Source: Dyadobacter bucti (GTDB taxonomy: Bacteria; Bacteroidota; Bacteroidia; Cytophagales; Spirosomataceae). From it: a DNA stretch of 64,000 nucleotides. Position 1 is the first letter of the stretch; the number at the start of each line of letters is the position of its first letter. The stretch spans positions 930,001-994,000 of the forward strand of contig NZ_SWFP01000001.1 in the NCBI RefSeq assembly GCF_005869225.1. Direction: 5' to 3'. Below the pieces are notes generated by a model that was not told the DNA's origin, did no database searches, and saw nothing but the letters and a program-made list of their open reading frames with translations. The translations under genes were made by a program, and so were the position numbers. Shown here in pieces: positions 19,460-29,006 of the stretch.

Positions 19460-19557
19460 ATATTCATACATAAGAAATACTGATCCAAATTTCCGGCAGT
19501 TTTTTTACATTTTTTTTTGATAATGTCCTAAACGGGGCTTGCAGGATAGGCACGACA

Positions 19558-21877
19558 ATGTCACCCCTCACGGGGTTCACCGGCTTTGTTAAAATATCAT
19601 TTACCAGAATATTTACATCCCGTTGGGGACTGTGGAGCGCACTGGAGGATACCTAAAAATAAGGATGCATTACGGAACGAGTAACCATGCATGAAAAAAG
19701 CCCAGAGGGCTGAAATTTTTGTAACAAAAACGGCATTCTATATTCCATCCAAAACCCCGTCAGGGGTGGTCGCAGCAGCAAAAATGCCACCCCTCACGGG
19801 GTTCACCGGCTTTGTTACAATATCATTTGCTAGAATAATTACATCCCGTTGGGATTACTGTGCAGCGCACCGGACGATACCTAAAAATAATGATGCATAC
19901 GGACCGAGTAACCATGCATGAAAAGCCCAGAGGGCTGAAATTTTTGTAACAAAAACGGCATACCATTTTTATCCAAAACCCCGTCAGGGGTGGCAGATGC
20001 GGCAAAAATGTCACCCTTCAAGGGGTTCACTGCCTTTGTTACAATATCATTTACCAGAATATTTACATCCCATTGGGGAATGTGGAGCGCACTGAACGAT
20101 ACCTAAAAATAATGATGCATTACGGAACGAGTAACCATGCATGAAAAAAAGCCCAGAGGGCTGAAATTTTTGTAACAAAACAATATCCTATACGATCCAG
20201 AACCCCGTCAGGGGTGGTCGCAGCAGCAAAAATATCACCCCTCACGGGGTTCACTGGCTTTGTTACAATATCATTTACCAGAATATTACATCCCATTGGG
20301 GAATGTGGAGCGTACTGGACGATACCTAAAAGTAATGATCCATTACGGAACGAGTAACCATGCATGAAAAGCCCAGAGGGCTGAAATTCTTGTAACAAAA
20401 ACGGCATACCATTTTTATCCAAAACCCCGTCAGGGGTGGTCGCAGCAGCAAAAATGTCACCCCTCACAGGATTCACCGGCTTCGCTACAATATCATTTAC
20501 CAGAATAATTACATCCCGTTGGGGACTGTGGAGCGCACTGGACGAGACCTAAAATTAATGATGCATTACGGAACGAGTAACCATGCATGAAAAGCCCAGA
20601 GGGCTGAAATTTTTGTAACAAAAACGGCATACTATTTTTATCCAGAACCCCGTCAGGGGTGGCAGCTGCGGCAAAAATGTCACCCTTCAAGGGGTTCACT
20701 GCCTTTGTTACAATATCATTTACCAGAATGTTTACATCCCGTTGGGATTACTGTGCAGCGCACCGGACGATTCCTAAAAATAATGATGCATACGGAACGA
20801 GTAACCATGCATGAAAAGCCCAGAGGGCTGAAATTTTTGTAACAAAAACGGCATACCATTTTTATCCAAAACCCCGTCAGGGGTGGCAGCTGCGGCAAAA
20901 ATGTCACCCTTCAAGGGGTTCACTGCCTTTGTTACAATATCATTACCAGAATATTTACATCCCGTTGGGATTACTGTGGAGCGCACTGGACGAAACCTAA
21001 AATTAATGATGCATTACGGAACGAGTAACCATGTATGAAAAAGCCCAGAGGGCTGAAATTTTTGTAACAAAAACGGCATACCATTTTTATCCAGAACCCC
21101 GTCAGGGGTGGTCGCAGCAGCAAAAATGTCACCCCTCACCGGGTTCACTGGCTTTGTTACAATATCATTTACCAGAATAATTACATCCCATTGGGATTAC
21201 TGTGCAGCGCACTGGACGATATCTAAAAATAACGATGCATTACGGAACGAGTAACCATGCATGAAAAGCCCAGAGGGCTGAAATTCTTGTAACAAAAACG
21301 GCATACCATTTTTATCCAAAACCCCGTCAGGGGTGGCAGCTGCGGCAAAAATGTCACCCCTCACGGGGTTCACTGGCTTTGTTACAATATCTATTTGCTA
21401 GAATATTTACATCCCATTGGGGTCACTGTGGAGAGCACTGGACGATACCTAAAAATAATGATGCATTACGGAACGAGTAACCATGCATGAAAAGCCCAGA
21501 GGGCTGAAATTTTTGTAACAAAAACGGCATACCATATTTTATCCAAAACCCCGTCAGGGGTGGCAGCTGCGGCAAAAATGTCACCCTTCAAGGGGTTCAC
21601 TGGCTTTGTTACAATATCATTTACCAGAATGTTTACATCCCGTTGGGATTACTGTGCAGCGCACCGGACGATACCTAAAAATAATGATGCATTACGGAAC
21701 GAGTAACCATGCATGAAAAGCCCAGAGGGCTGAAATTTTTGTAACAAAACAATATCCTATACTATCCAGAACCCCGTCAGGGGTGGTCGCAGCAGCAAAA
21801 ATGTCACCCCTCACGGGGTTCACTCCTTTGTTACAATATCATTTACCAGAATATTTACATCCCGTTGGGATTGGCAT
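19558..21877. repeat. Tandem array of ten ~224-bp hairpin-rich units plus a partial eleventh
   Basis: Units begin with the CACCCCTCACGGGGT hairpin near 19561, 19788, 20011, 20235, 20457, 20680, 20904, 21129, 21354, 21581 and, truncated, 21804. Spacing is 222-227 bp. Each full unit carries, in order: ACCCC-TCAC-GGGGT; ATCCC-GTT-GGGAT; often GTGC-AGC-GCAC; two ATGCAT copies flanking TTACGGAACGAGTAACC; AGCCC-AGA-GGGCT; TTTTTG-TAA-CAAAAA; and ACCCC-GTCA-GGGGT. Sequence differences fall mostly in loops and linkers, and some paired changes keep stems. The last copy stops after the second hairpin. Short minus-strand reading frames run through units but change frame because unit length is not a multiple of 3, so the repeat is probably non-coding. 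It lies between an IclR gene and the operon it probably controls. Confidence 0.92.
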
Positions 21878-21982
21878 TTTGCCGACTTCGAGAAACCTTT
21901 CAAAGAATCAAAAAGCCGATCGCAAATCACTGAGGGCACATAACCAATAGCTGCGGCAGAAAGCTGATAGCCAACAGCCAAA

Positions 21983-22723
21983 TCAATGCTTGAGCTTTTG
22001 GGAAATACGATTGGCCGTCGATTTAAGCTTTTCAACGAGTGCGATCTTGTCCATATTCATGTACCTGTACTCAGGCAGATAGATACTAAGACTCGCCACG
22101 ACTTTGCCATTTTTATATATGGCAACAGCCAAGCCGATCACCTGCCTTCCGGGAAGGACCTGAAAAGCACATTGCTCTGCCCGGATTTTTGTAATTTCTT
22201 CTTTAAATCCTTCTGGTGTATGGGCTTCCTTCCAGATCTGTTCTGCCGGTAGCGAATATTTGGCTATAAAACGCTCTATGTCAGCATCCGACAACATAGC
22301 AAGCAAAAGCCTGCCTGATGCAGAATCATATACATGCTTTTCCTCAGCCGTACGCACCTGCAATTCCTGTTCAGCGCTGATCCTGTGGATGACAATCCTG
22401 TTTTCTCCATTTAAAATAGCCAGAAGGCTGTTTTCATTGATCGAAGCCGTCAGCTTTTCCATTTCCGGGGCCGACATCTCAATCAGGTCTTTCCGGTAGG
22501 CGTCGTTGCCCGACAACGTGTAGGCCTTACTGCCAAGCACGTACCCTTTCTTTGTACCCACCTGTTCCAGATACTTTCTGGAAACTAGTGTCTTGATGAT
22601 ATTGGCACACGTTCCGTGATTCAGACCGAGGGTATCAGCGATGTCGCCGAGAGCCCGGGGTTTTTCGGGTTCAGCTGAAATTATTTCCAAAATATCGAGC
22701 GCTCTGTGAATTACCTGTATCAT
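21983..22723 (-). CDS. IclR-family transcriptional regulator
   Basis: 246 residues. An N-terminal winged helix-turn-helix (~1-60, with LGDIADTLGLNHGTCANIIKTLVSRKYLEQ) is followed by the IclR effector-binding domain (~75-246), including SASGRLLLAML and the LPGRQVIGLAVAIY strand that lines the ligand pocket. Family members sense small acids or sugars and repress or activate adjacent catabolic operons. It points the same way as the 11-gene operon and is its only nearby regulator, so a sugar-acid effector is likely (inference). The palindrome 12 bp before its ATG also occurs before susC, suggesting self-control together with operon control. Confidence 0.92.
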   Translation of the reverse strand: MIQVIHRALDILEIISAEPEKPRALGDIADTLGLNHGTCANIIKTLVSRKYLEQVGTKKGYVLGSKAYTLSGNDAYRKDLIEMSAPEMEKLTASINENSLLAILNGENRIVIHRISAEQELQVRTAEEKHVYDSASGRLLLAMLSDADIERFIAKYSLPAEQIWKEAHTPEGFKEEITKIRAEQCAFQVLPGRQVIGLAVAIYKNGKVVASLSIYLPEYRYMNMDKIALVEKLKSTANRISQKLKH

Positions 22724-22734
22724 TACTTATTCTA

Positions 22735-22770
22735 TTTTACAATATAAAAGTAATAATTTCCAGTATAAAA
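22735..22770 (-). promoter_or_regulatory. Candidate IclR autoregulatory site
   Basis: TTTTAC-N3-ATAAAA at 22735-22749 starts 12 bp upstream of the iclR ATG. A second right half, ATAAAA (22765-22770), follows 21 bp later with a poorer left half. When the susC site is read on the opposite strand, TTC(T/A)ATTTTA(C/T)AATATAAAA matches with only two differences over 20 bases. Confidence 0.55.
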
Positions 22771-23071
22771 CAACTCTTTCCATCGACCCGACTTGTATTT
22801 GGCCGTAACCGGGGGGCATTCATGGTGAAACTACTGCCGTCCCGGATATTTTTGATCAATACCTATAAACCGGCGGGCCCTCTCCGTCGTTTTAAGTTAA
22901 ATGTTGCTGTATGAGCCCACCACCAGTCCATGGTTTGCTTTTATGGCGGATGATCAAACCCACACCCGGACTGTGCGCCGCCTCTATTTCAGGCGGAATT
23001 TTAATACTGATCGCTTTAAAGTACTTTTCGAACAGGATTGCTTGCCTTTGGCCAAACAACAATGAGAATTG
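22771..23071. other. Intergenic region with an unexplained open frame
   Basis: No certain gene. On the minus strand the frame of the lipoprotein gene (stop TAG at 23072-23074) stays open for 59 further codons, to TAA at 22892-22894, and reads in part GQRQAILFEKYFKA and SPGVGLIIRH. This could be chance or the decayed end of an older, longer gene. Confidence 0.3.
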
Positions 23072-23455
23072 CTAGATTTCGTCTTTCCCGCTCACTTTGT
23101 AAACATGACATTCATCTGCTCCAATCACGTAATCCTCCTCAACAACAATGACATCGCCCCTTTTTCCGATAAATCTGAATACGTCCTCCTGGTTGGCCAA
23201 CTTGCGTTGATAATTATCGTCCAATACCGTATACCATTGTGTCTGGGGATCTGTGCTTTCCGGGCGCCGGATCGTATCCGAACTAGACATCCGAACAGTA
23301 TAATGGTCGGTCAGCGGGCCTCCGGACACCTTAATACGAATTCCTATGAAGATATCTGTACAATAAACTTGCTTGGAATCCAGGTCGTTTTGGCAGGCAT
23401 TCAAGCCCGCGAAGAACAAAAGGACAATGAGAACTGCGGGTTTTCTGGCTTTCAT
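23072..23455 (-). CDS. Small predicted lipoprotein, function unknown
   Basis: 127 residues. A hydrophobic signal of ~20 residues ends LNAC (lipobox, Cys21), so a mature ~107-residue lipoprotein anchored in the inner or outer membrane is expected. The mature part is mainly beta: GIRIKVSGGPLTDHYTVRM, then WYTVLDDNYQRKLANQEDVF and a final VVEEDYVIGADECHVYKVSGKDEI. Two cysteines remain in the mature part (Cys32 and one near residue 116) and could form a disulfide. No family recognised. It stands alone between the IclR regulator and a divergent sigma-factor operon. ATG at 23455. Confidence 0.7.
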   Translation of the reverse strand: MKARKPAVLIVLLFFAGLNACQNDLDSKQVYCTDIFIGIRIKVSGGPLTDHYTVRMSSSDTIRRPESTDPQTQWYTVLDDNYQRKLANQEDVFRFIGKRGDVIVVEEDYVIGADECHVYKVSGKDEI

Positions 23456-23814
23456 GGGACGTTAAGTTTTTGCCTTAGGAGGACACCTCAGGTGCTGAAT
23501 AGGTTGGATGCCACCTGGAATAAATAAGTCATGTTCACCCTGTACAAAGCGGATATCCGGGAAACACTTTTGGTGCAAAAGGCAATGGATTGTGCAGATC
23601 GAGTTGGTTGAAACTCAAAACCATGAGATGAGTCCCGGTAGGTTATTTTAATAAAACATTGGATTTAAATGGTGCACTTGTCCGAACCGGAACCGTCCCA
23701 CCAAAAATTTTAACATTTTTTTTAAAAAAAATCCTGAACTGATTAAGGGGCATTTCCGTAGAAGTTGTCTTGTAATTAGTTGACCGATTCAAAGAAACAA
23801 TTGTCCTTTCCCTT
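23456..23814. other. Divergent promoter region
   Basis: About 360 bases between the start of the lipoprotein gene (minus) and the sigma-factor gene (plus). It should hold both promoters. The last ~130 bases before 23815 are AT-rich with an A/T homopolymer near 23700-23730. No terminator or credible open frame is seen, and no specific promoter box is assigned. Confidence 0.4.
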
Positions 23815-24453
23815 ATGACTGAAAACCTGCTACAAGATACCTCCCGGGAGAAAGACGAGCCGGACAAAGTGCTGAATCTTGGACTCGGGTCGCCTCAGGC
23901 CGATGGACCGGTCGACAATGAATGGATGATCAGGAACGGTTTCGCGAAAAGTCCCAGACATGGCTTTGAATTGTTGTTCAAGCGTTATCATAAGGTACTC
24001 TGCAGCCACGCAGCACGTTTCGTATATTCAGATGCGGTAGCTCAGGACATTGTCAGCGAGGTTTTTTGCAAGCTATGGAAGTCGAAAGCGTATGAAAATA
24101 TCACCTCTTCCTACCGGTTCTATCTGTTCCGCTCGGTACGAAATGAGGCTTATAATTACATAAGGCTTGAATTTCAACCTATGGAACAACTGGAAGCTGC
24201 GGCAGGCCACGTATCGGGAAACAGTCAGCTGCCGGACATGATCACCCAGTACGAGGAGGTTCTGCACCACGTAGAACAGCTCGTGCACAGCCTTCCTCCC
24301 CAATGCCGCAAGATCTTTTTAATGAGCCGCTTTGAAGAAAAAAAATACCAGGAGATCGCCGACGAGCTGGGGATATCCATCAAAACCGTAGAAGTACACA
24401 TCAGCCGGGCGCTGCTTTCCATGCGCCAGGGTCTAAAAGAACATTGGATTTGA
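23815..24453 (+). CDS. ECF sigma-70 factor, FecI-like (Bacteroidetes type), locus 1
   Basis: 212 residues. Sigma region 2 covers ~40-110 (FELLFKRYHKVLCSHAARFVYSDAVAQDIVSEVFCKLW) and region 4 covers ~150-205 (LPPQCRKIFLMSR...YQEIADELGISIKTVEVHISRALLSMR, a clear helix-turn-helix). About 40 residues of low similarity precede region 2. It is followed one base later by fecR, so the two are co-translated. By analogy with fec-type systems, SusC binding substrate signals through its STN domain to FecR, which then releases this sigma factor to transcribe the downstream operon. Confidence 0.92.
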   Translation: MTENLLQDTSREKDEPDKVLNLGLGSPQADGPVDNEWMIRNGFAKSPRHGFELLFKRYHKVLCSHAARFVYSDAVAQDIVSEVFCKLWKSKAYENITSSYRFYLFRSVRNEAYNYIRLEFQPMEQLEAAAGHVSGNSQLPDMITQYEEVLHHVEQLVHSLPPQCRKIFLMSRFEEKKYQEIADELGISIKTVEVHISRALLSMRQGLKEHWI

Positions 24454-24454
24454 T

Positions 24455-25453
24455 ATGAAACCAACCATCAGCAAGAGGATCATATTCGACCATTTTGCAA
24501 ACAAAACCTCACCTTTACAAAAAACAGCCATTGAAAACTGGCTGACTGACAGGGAGAACGAAGAGCTCTATTACCAGTGGCTGGAAGAATGGGAAAGGAA
24601 CCATCTCCAGTACGATGCGCAAAATGATGTTGCGCTCGAACGTTTGTTTTCGATGATTGACCGGGACGAAGCCATAACGCCCGAGTTACAGACTAGTCTA
24701 CGCGGAAAACTGGCGCGCTGGGCCAAAAATCACGCGGGAAAATTCGCCGCCGTGATCGCTGTGGCGCTGGGACTTGCCTGGTACAACCGTGATACGATCA
24801 ATTACATTTCCTATAAAACCGGTTACGGAGAAATCGAGACATTCGAGCTCAGAGACGGCAGCACGGTGAAGCTCAATGCGAATTCGGTATTGAAGGTCTC
24901 CCGCTGGAATTTTGGAAAAACGAAAAGGGAGGTTTTTCTGAAAGGTGATGCCAGCTTTGACGTCGAGCACCTGGAAAATCACCAGAAATTCATCGTCAAT
25001 ACGCCCGAAAACTTTACCGTGGAGGTGCTGGGTACCAAGTTCACCATGTCGGCCAGGAAATTCGGTTCAAAAGTAGTACTCACCAACGGCAAGGTGAAAC
25101 TGCACTACCTGGAAGCGACCGATGAGAAGGAGCTCATTATGAAACCCGGCGACGTAGTAAAGCTCAAAAAGGACCGTCCAATGGAAATCACCCGCACCGA
25201 AGCACCTGAAACCTACTCCGAGTGGGAAAACAAACGGTTCGTGTTCGACGAAACAACCCTGGAAGAAATGGCCTACCAGCTGAACGAAACCTACGGACTG
25301 GAAGTGACATTCAGCAGCCAGACGATCGCCAACCGGCAGCTGATGGGATCTTTCAAGGGGCGTACCATCGATGAATTCCTGCAGTCAATCGCAGAGGTAC
25401 TGGACCTCTCGGTAAGCCGCGAAAACAACAAAGTGCATTTTACTGACCACTGA
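24455..25453 (+). CDS. FecR-family anti-sigma factor, locus 1
   Basis: 332 residues: cytoplasmic N-terminus with the ECF-binding helices (~1-85), one membrane segment (~88-106, FAAVIAVALGLAWY), the periplasmic FecR domain with FELRDGSTVKLNANSVLKV and VNTPENFTVEVLGTKF, and a C-terminal DUF4974-type domain (~255-332) ending in LDLSVSRENNKVHFTDH. The C-terminal domain is where STN domains of cognate SusC proteins are thought to dock. Next gene is the STN-containing SusC, 75 bp away, with no terminator-like hairpin in the gap, unlike the two other sigma/FecR loci here. Confidence 0.92.
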   Translation: MKPTISKRIIFDHFANKTSPLQKTAIENWLTDRENEELYYQWLEEWERNHLQYDAQNDVALERLFSMIDRDEAITPELQTSLRGKLARWAKNHAGKFAAVIAVALGLAWYNRDTINYISYKTGYGEIETFELRDGSTVKLNANSVLKVSRWNFGKTKREVFLKGDASFDVEHLENHQKFIVNTPENFTVEVLGTKFTMSARKFGSKVVLTNGKVKLHYLEATDEKELIMKPGDVVKLKKDRPMEITRTEAPETYSEWENKRFVFDETTLEEMAYQLNETYGLEVTFSSQTIANRQLMGSFKGRTIDEFLQSIAEVLDLSVSRENNKVHFTDH

Positions 25454-25528
25454 AACAAGCCAGACCGATACCTAACGTACTCCCGGCCCTTCTACAGTCC
25501 AAATTATTTCTTTTCAACTAACCCGATC

Positions 25529-28500
25529 ATGTCTAGACATTTCTACCTAGCTGCCATTTGGGGAGCTACCCTCTTGCTCCATTTGCTGGTATCATTCCCT
25601 GCAGGCGCCCAGGCGCTGGCTATGCACCAGCGGGAACAAGCCAGCCCCAACACCCAACAACCCGCAAAACCCCTGCTTCTGAAGGATGCTCTCAGGGAAC
25701 TGAAACAACACTTTAGGGTCGACATCCTGTTCGACTCGCAGGCTGCTAATGGTGTACAGGTGCCCAACTTCCGCATTAACAAGCAATGGAATCTTGAAAA
25801 AAATCTTGATCAAATGCTTGCCCCGCTGGGCCTGACCTATAAAAAGGTCAACAAGAGCTCGTATCTGATCATCGACCGGAGCAGCAGCACCAACAGCCTG
25901 ACACCCGGGGCTATCAGAATCGTCGGCGCAGACAACCCGGCTGATCCGCAAAATGGATCGGGCAGACCGGCCGGCAACGAGCCGTTTGCGGCTGTTTTGC
26001 CGGTTCAGGTACGGACGGACGTCACCATCTCGGGTAAAGTAAGCGACGATGCAGGAGACCCGCTTCCGGGTGTGAGCGTGATGGTAAAAGGGACCCAGCA
26101 GGGTACGGCCACCGACGCAGCGGGAGAATATAAACTGGTGCTGAACAGCCTGCCGGTGTCACTGGTGTTTTCATTTGTAGGATACATTTCAAAGGAAATA
26201 AAAGTAACCAGCCAGTCGCACCTGTCGGTAAGCCTCGCGGCTGACACCAAAGCACTGGAGGAAGTCGTCGTGGTGGGATATGGTACGGTAAAAAAAAGTG
26301 ACCTGACGGGTGCAGTATCGAAGATCGGTGAAGGAAATATCAAGGCCACCCCTATTGTCTCGCTCGACCGCGCCATGCAGGGAAGGGCGGCAGGCGTACA
26401 GGTGGTCAGCAACTCTGCACGACCCGGCGGCAGCTCCACGATCCGTATCCGCGGGTCAGGTTCCGTCAATGCCAGTAACGACCCGCTCTATGTTGTGGAC
26501 GGCTTCCCTACCGACAACCTGAACTCGATCAACCCGAACGATATCGAATCGATTGAAATCCTGAAAGATGCTTCCGCAACAGCCATTTACGGTTCGCGGG
26601 GCTCAAATGGCGTGGTGATGGTTACTACCAAACATGGCAAGGCCGGAAAAACGGTCGTGGCCTATGAAGGATATTACGGGGTTCAGTCGGTTCGTCGCAA
26701 GATACCCCTGCTCAACGGACAGCAATTTGCCGAGTTCGTCAATGAGGCACAGGTCAACAATGGTGGCACGCCCTATTTTGACGGCTCAAATGCAGACCGG
26801 CCGCTTCCCTCGGCAATTGGAGCCGGGACCGACTGGCAGGACGCCATTCTTCAGAATGCACCGATGCAGAACCATCAGCTGGGGATTTCCGGCGGTTCCG
26901 AAAAATCGCGGTATGCTATTTCCTTCGGCTACTACGATCAGGGCGGTATCATCAAAAACTCCGACTTCAAACGCTACACATTGCGATCAAACATCGATTC
27001 GGACATTTCATCCCGGGTTAAGGTAGGTCTGACTTTTCAGGGCGCATATACCGAAAGCAACGACGCACAGACCGAACCCACAGGCAATCTGGCCTATACC
27101 GGCGTGATCAGTGCGGCAATGAACTATTCTCCTACATTTAAAATGTACAATGATGATGGCACCTATTACAAAAACCAGGGACAACTGAACGGCCTCGGTG
27201 CAGATAACCCGCTGGCGCTTCTGAACGAATTCACCAACAAAACGTCCGCGATCAGGCTGCTGGCCAACTCCTTTGTCGACATCAAGATCATGGAAGGGCT
27301 GAACCTCAGAAGCAGCATTGGTGCAGACGTACAGACTTCCCGGCTCAACTATTACGTTACCCGGGATGCGATCGTGGGGGCAAGCGTGCAGGGAAGCGCG
27401 GCTGTAACCACCAAACAGCGGCTCAACTGGCTCAATGAAAATACGTTGAACTATACCAAAAATTTCAACTCAAAAAACAACTTTAGCGCGCTGATCGGCT
27501 ATACGATCCAGGAGATCAAAGGGGAAGAGGCTGTGGCCAAGGCCAATACCTTCTCCGACGATTTCGCGGAATATAACAACCTCGGAGCGGGATCTACGCT
27601 GATCGCGCCTACTTCCACAGCCAATGAATGGGCTCTCATTTCCTACCTGGCCCGCGTAAACTATGGCTATGATGACCGTTTTTTACTGACCCTCACAGGT
27701 CGCCGCGACGGTTCTTCGAGATTTGGCCCCAACCGCAAGCAAGGCTTTTTCCCATCGGGCGCACTGGCCTGGAAGCTTCACAATGAAAAATGGTTCAGTA
27801 ACATACCTTCGGTCACCGAGGCAAAGTTGCGCACCAGCTATGGATTGTCGGGTAACCAGGAGATCGGTAACTATCAATATCTGGCTAACATCAGTGCCGC
27901 ACCTTACGTCATCGGAGGGGTGCTGAACACTGGTTCGGCCACGGCAGGTATTGCCAATCCCGACCTCAGATGGGAGAAAAACGCTCAGTTCGACATCGGT
28001 ATGGACCTGGGACTTTTCCGCAACAGGATCACCCTCTCTGCTGACTATTATTACAAAAAAACGTCCGACCTGCTTTTCAACGTGGGCGTACCGACTTCAT
28101 CAGGTTTTTCGACAACCCTGAAAAACATTGGCAGCGTGCAGAACAAAGGTCTGGAACTGGGGCTCAATACCGTTAATATCGATAAAAACGGTCTGAGGTG
28201 GAGCTCTGAGTTCAACATCACATTCAACCGGAACAAAATCCTTACACTCGACGGCCGGCAGGAATTCCGGACCGGCTCAGACGCGACAATCTCGAACACG
28301 TCGCAAAATCCGATCCTTCTCCGCGTCGGCAGCGAGCTCGGAAACTACTTCGGACTGGTGATGGACGGGATTTTTCAGAACCAGTCGGAAATAGACAATT
28401 CTGCCCAGAAGGCAGCGAAGCCAGGCGACATCCGCTACATTGACCGTGACGGAAGCGGGGTGATCAACGACGACGACCGCGACATTTTGGGCAGCGCCAA

Positions 28501-28996
28501 TCCTGACTTTTTTGGTGGGATCAACAACACGGTCAGCTACAAAGGATTTGAATTCAATGTCTTTGTACAAGGCTCCTATGGCAACGAAATCCTGAATTTC
28601 GCGTCTTTCGATCAGCTCAATTTCACGGGCGGGAACAACCAGTCGGCCAGGGTCCTGGACCGCTGGACACCGACCAATCCCAGCAATACGATTCCCCGGG
28701 CCAATGCGGCGGGCGGCTCCCGGCTGTTATCGACCCTGCATGTCGAAGACGGCTCGTACCTGAGGTTCAAGAACATTTCCCTGGGATATAATCTGCCGCA
28801 GAAATGGCGTAGCAAATTCCGGTCACAGGCGGCCAAGGTATACGTGGCGGCGCAGAATCTTTTCACGCTCACCAAATACACCGGCTATGATCCGGAAGTG
28901 AACCGCTACGGAAGCTCTTCGCTGAGCCAGGGTATCGATTACGGCGGGTATCCTGCTGCCAAAACCATCCTTGTAGGACTGAACCTGACATTCTAA
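25529..28996 (+). CDS. SusC/RagA TonB-linked transporter with STN domain, locus 1
   Basis: 1155 residues. Signal peptide (~1-28, VSFPAGAQA), STN domain (~50-115: LKDALRELKQHFRVDILFD ... LAPLGLTYKKVNKSSYLIID), a ~50-residue linker, carboxypeptidase-regulatory-like domain (~168-250), TonB-box region EEVVVVGYGTVKKSDLTGA, plug with IRIRGSGSVNASNDPLYVVDG and SATAIYGSRGSNGV, and barrel ending ILVGLNLTF. It imports a bulky substrate and, through STN, reports occupancy to FecR. It is followed 10 bp later by its SusD partner. Confidence 0.95.
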   Translation: MSRHFYLAAIWGATLLLHLLVSFPAGAQALAMHQREQASPNTQQPAKPLLLKDALRELKQHFRVDILFDSQAANGVQVPNFRINKQWNLEKNLDQMLAPLGLTYKKVNKSSYLIIDRSSSTNSLTPGAIRIVGADNPADPQNGSGRPAGNEPFAAVLPVQVRTDVTISGKVSDDAGDPLPGVSVMVKGTQQGTATDAAGEYKLVLNSLPVSLVFSFVGYISKEIKVTSQSHLSVSLAADTKALEEVVVVGYGTVKKSDLTGAVSKIGEGNIKATPIVSLDRAMQGRAAGVQVVSNSARPGGSSTIRIRGSGSVNASNDPLYVVDGFPTDNLNSINPNDIESIEILKDASATAIYGSRGSNGVVMVTTKHGKAGKTVVAYEGYYGVQSVRRKIPLLNGQQFAEFVNEAQVNNGGTPYFDGSNADRPLPSAIGAGTDWQDAILQNAPMQNHQLGISGGSEKSRYAISFGYYDQGGIIKNSDFKRYTLRSNIDSDISSRVKVGLTFQGAYTESNDAQTEPTGNLAYTGVISAAMNYSPTFKMYNDDGTYYKNQGQLNGLGADNPLALLNEFTNKTSAIRLLANSFVDIKIMEGLNLRSSIGADVQTSRLNYYVTRDAIVGASVQGSAAVTTKQRLNWLNENTLNYTKNFNSKNNFSALIGYTIQEIKGEEAVAKANTFSDDFAEYNNLGAGSTLIAPTSTANEWALISYLARVNYGYDDRFLLTLTGRRDGSSRFGPNRKQGFFPSGALAWKLHNEKWFSNIPSVTEAKLRTSYGLSGNQEIGNYQYLANISAAPYVIGGVLNTGSATAGIANPDLRWEKNAQFDIGMDLGLFRNRITLSADYYYKKTSDLLFNVGVPTSSGFSTTLKNIGSVQNKGLELGLNTVNIDKNGLRWSSEFNITFNRNKILTLDGRQEFRTGSDATISNTSQNPILLRVGSELGNYFGLVMDGIFQNQSEIDNSAQKAAKPGDIRYIDRDGSGVINDDDRDILGSANPDFFGGINNTVSYKGFEFNVFVQGSYGNEILNFASFDQLNFTGGNNQSARVLDRWTPTNPSNTIPRANAAGGSRLLSTLHVEDGSYLRFKNISLGYNLPQKWRSKFRSQAAKVYVAAQNLFTLTKYTGYDPEVNRYGSSSLSQGIDYGGYPAAKTILVGLNLTF

Positions 28997-29006
28997 AACT
29001 ACGCTC

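Noticed and set aside
20120..20986. Minus-strand frames of 63-118 codons through the repeat array (sequence beginning MNP and repeating with each unit).
   Set aside because: Units are 222-227 bp, mostly not multiples of 3, so frames break between copies; stems explain conservation better than protein coding.
19558..21877. CRISPR array.
   Set aside because: Period ~224 bp with whole-unit similarity; there are no short repeats with unique spacers and no cas genes.
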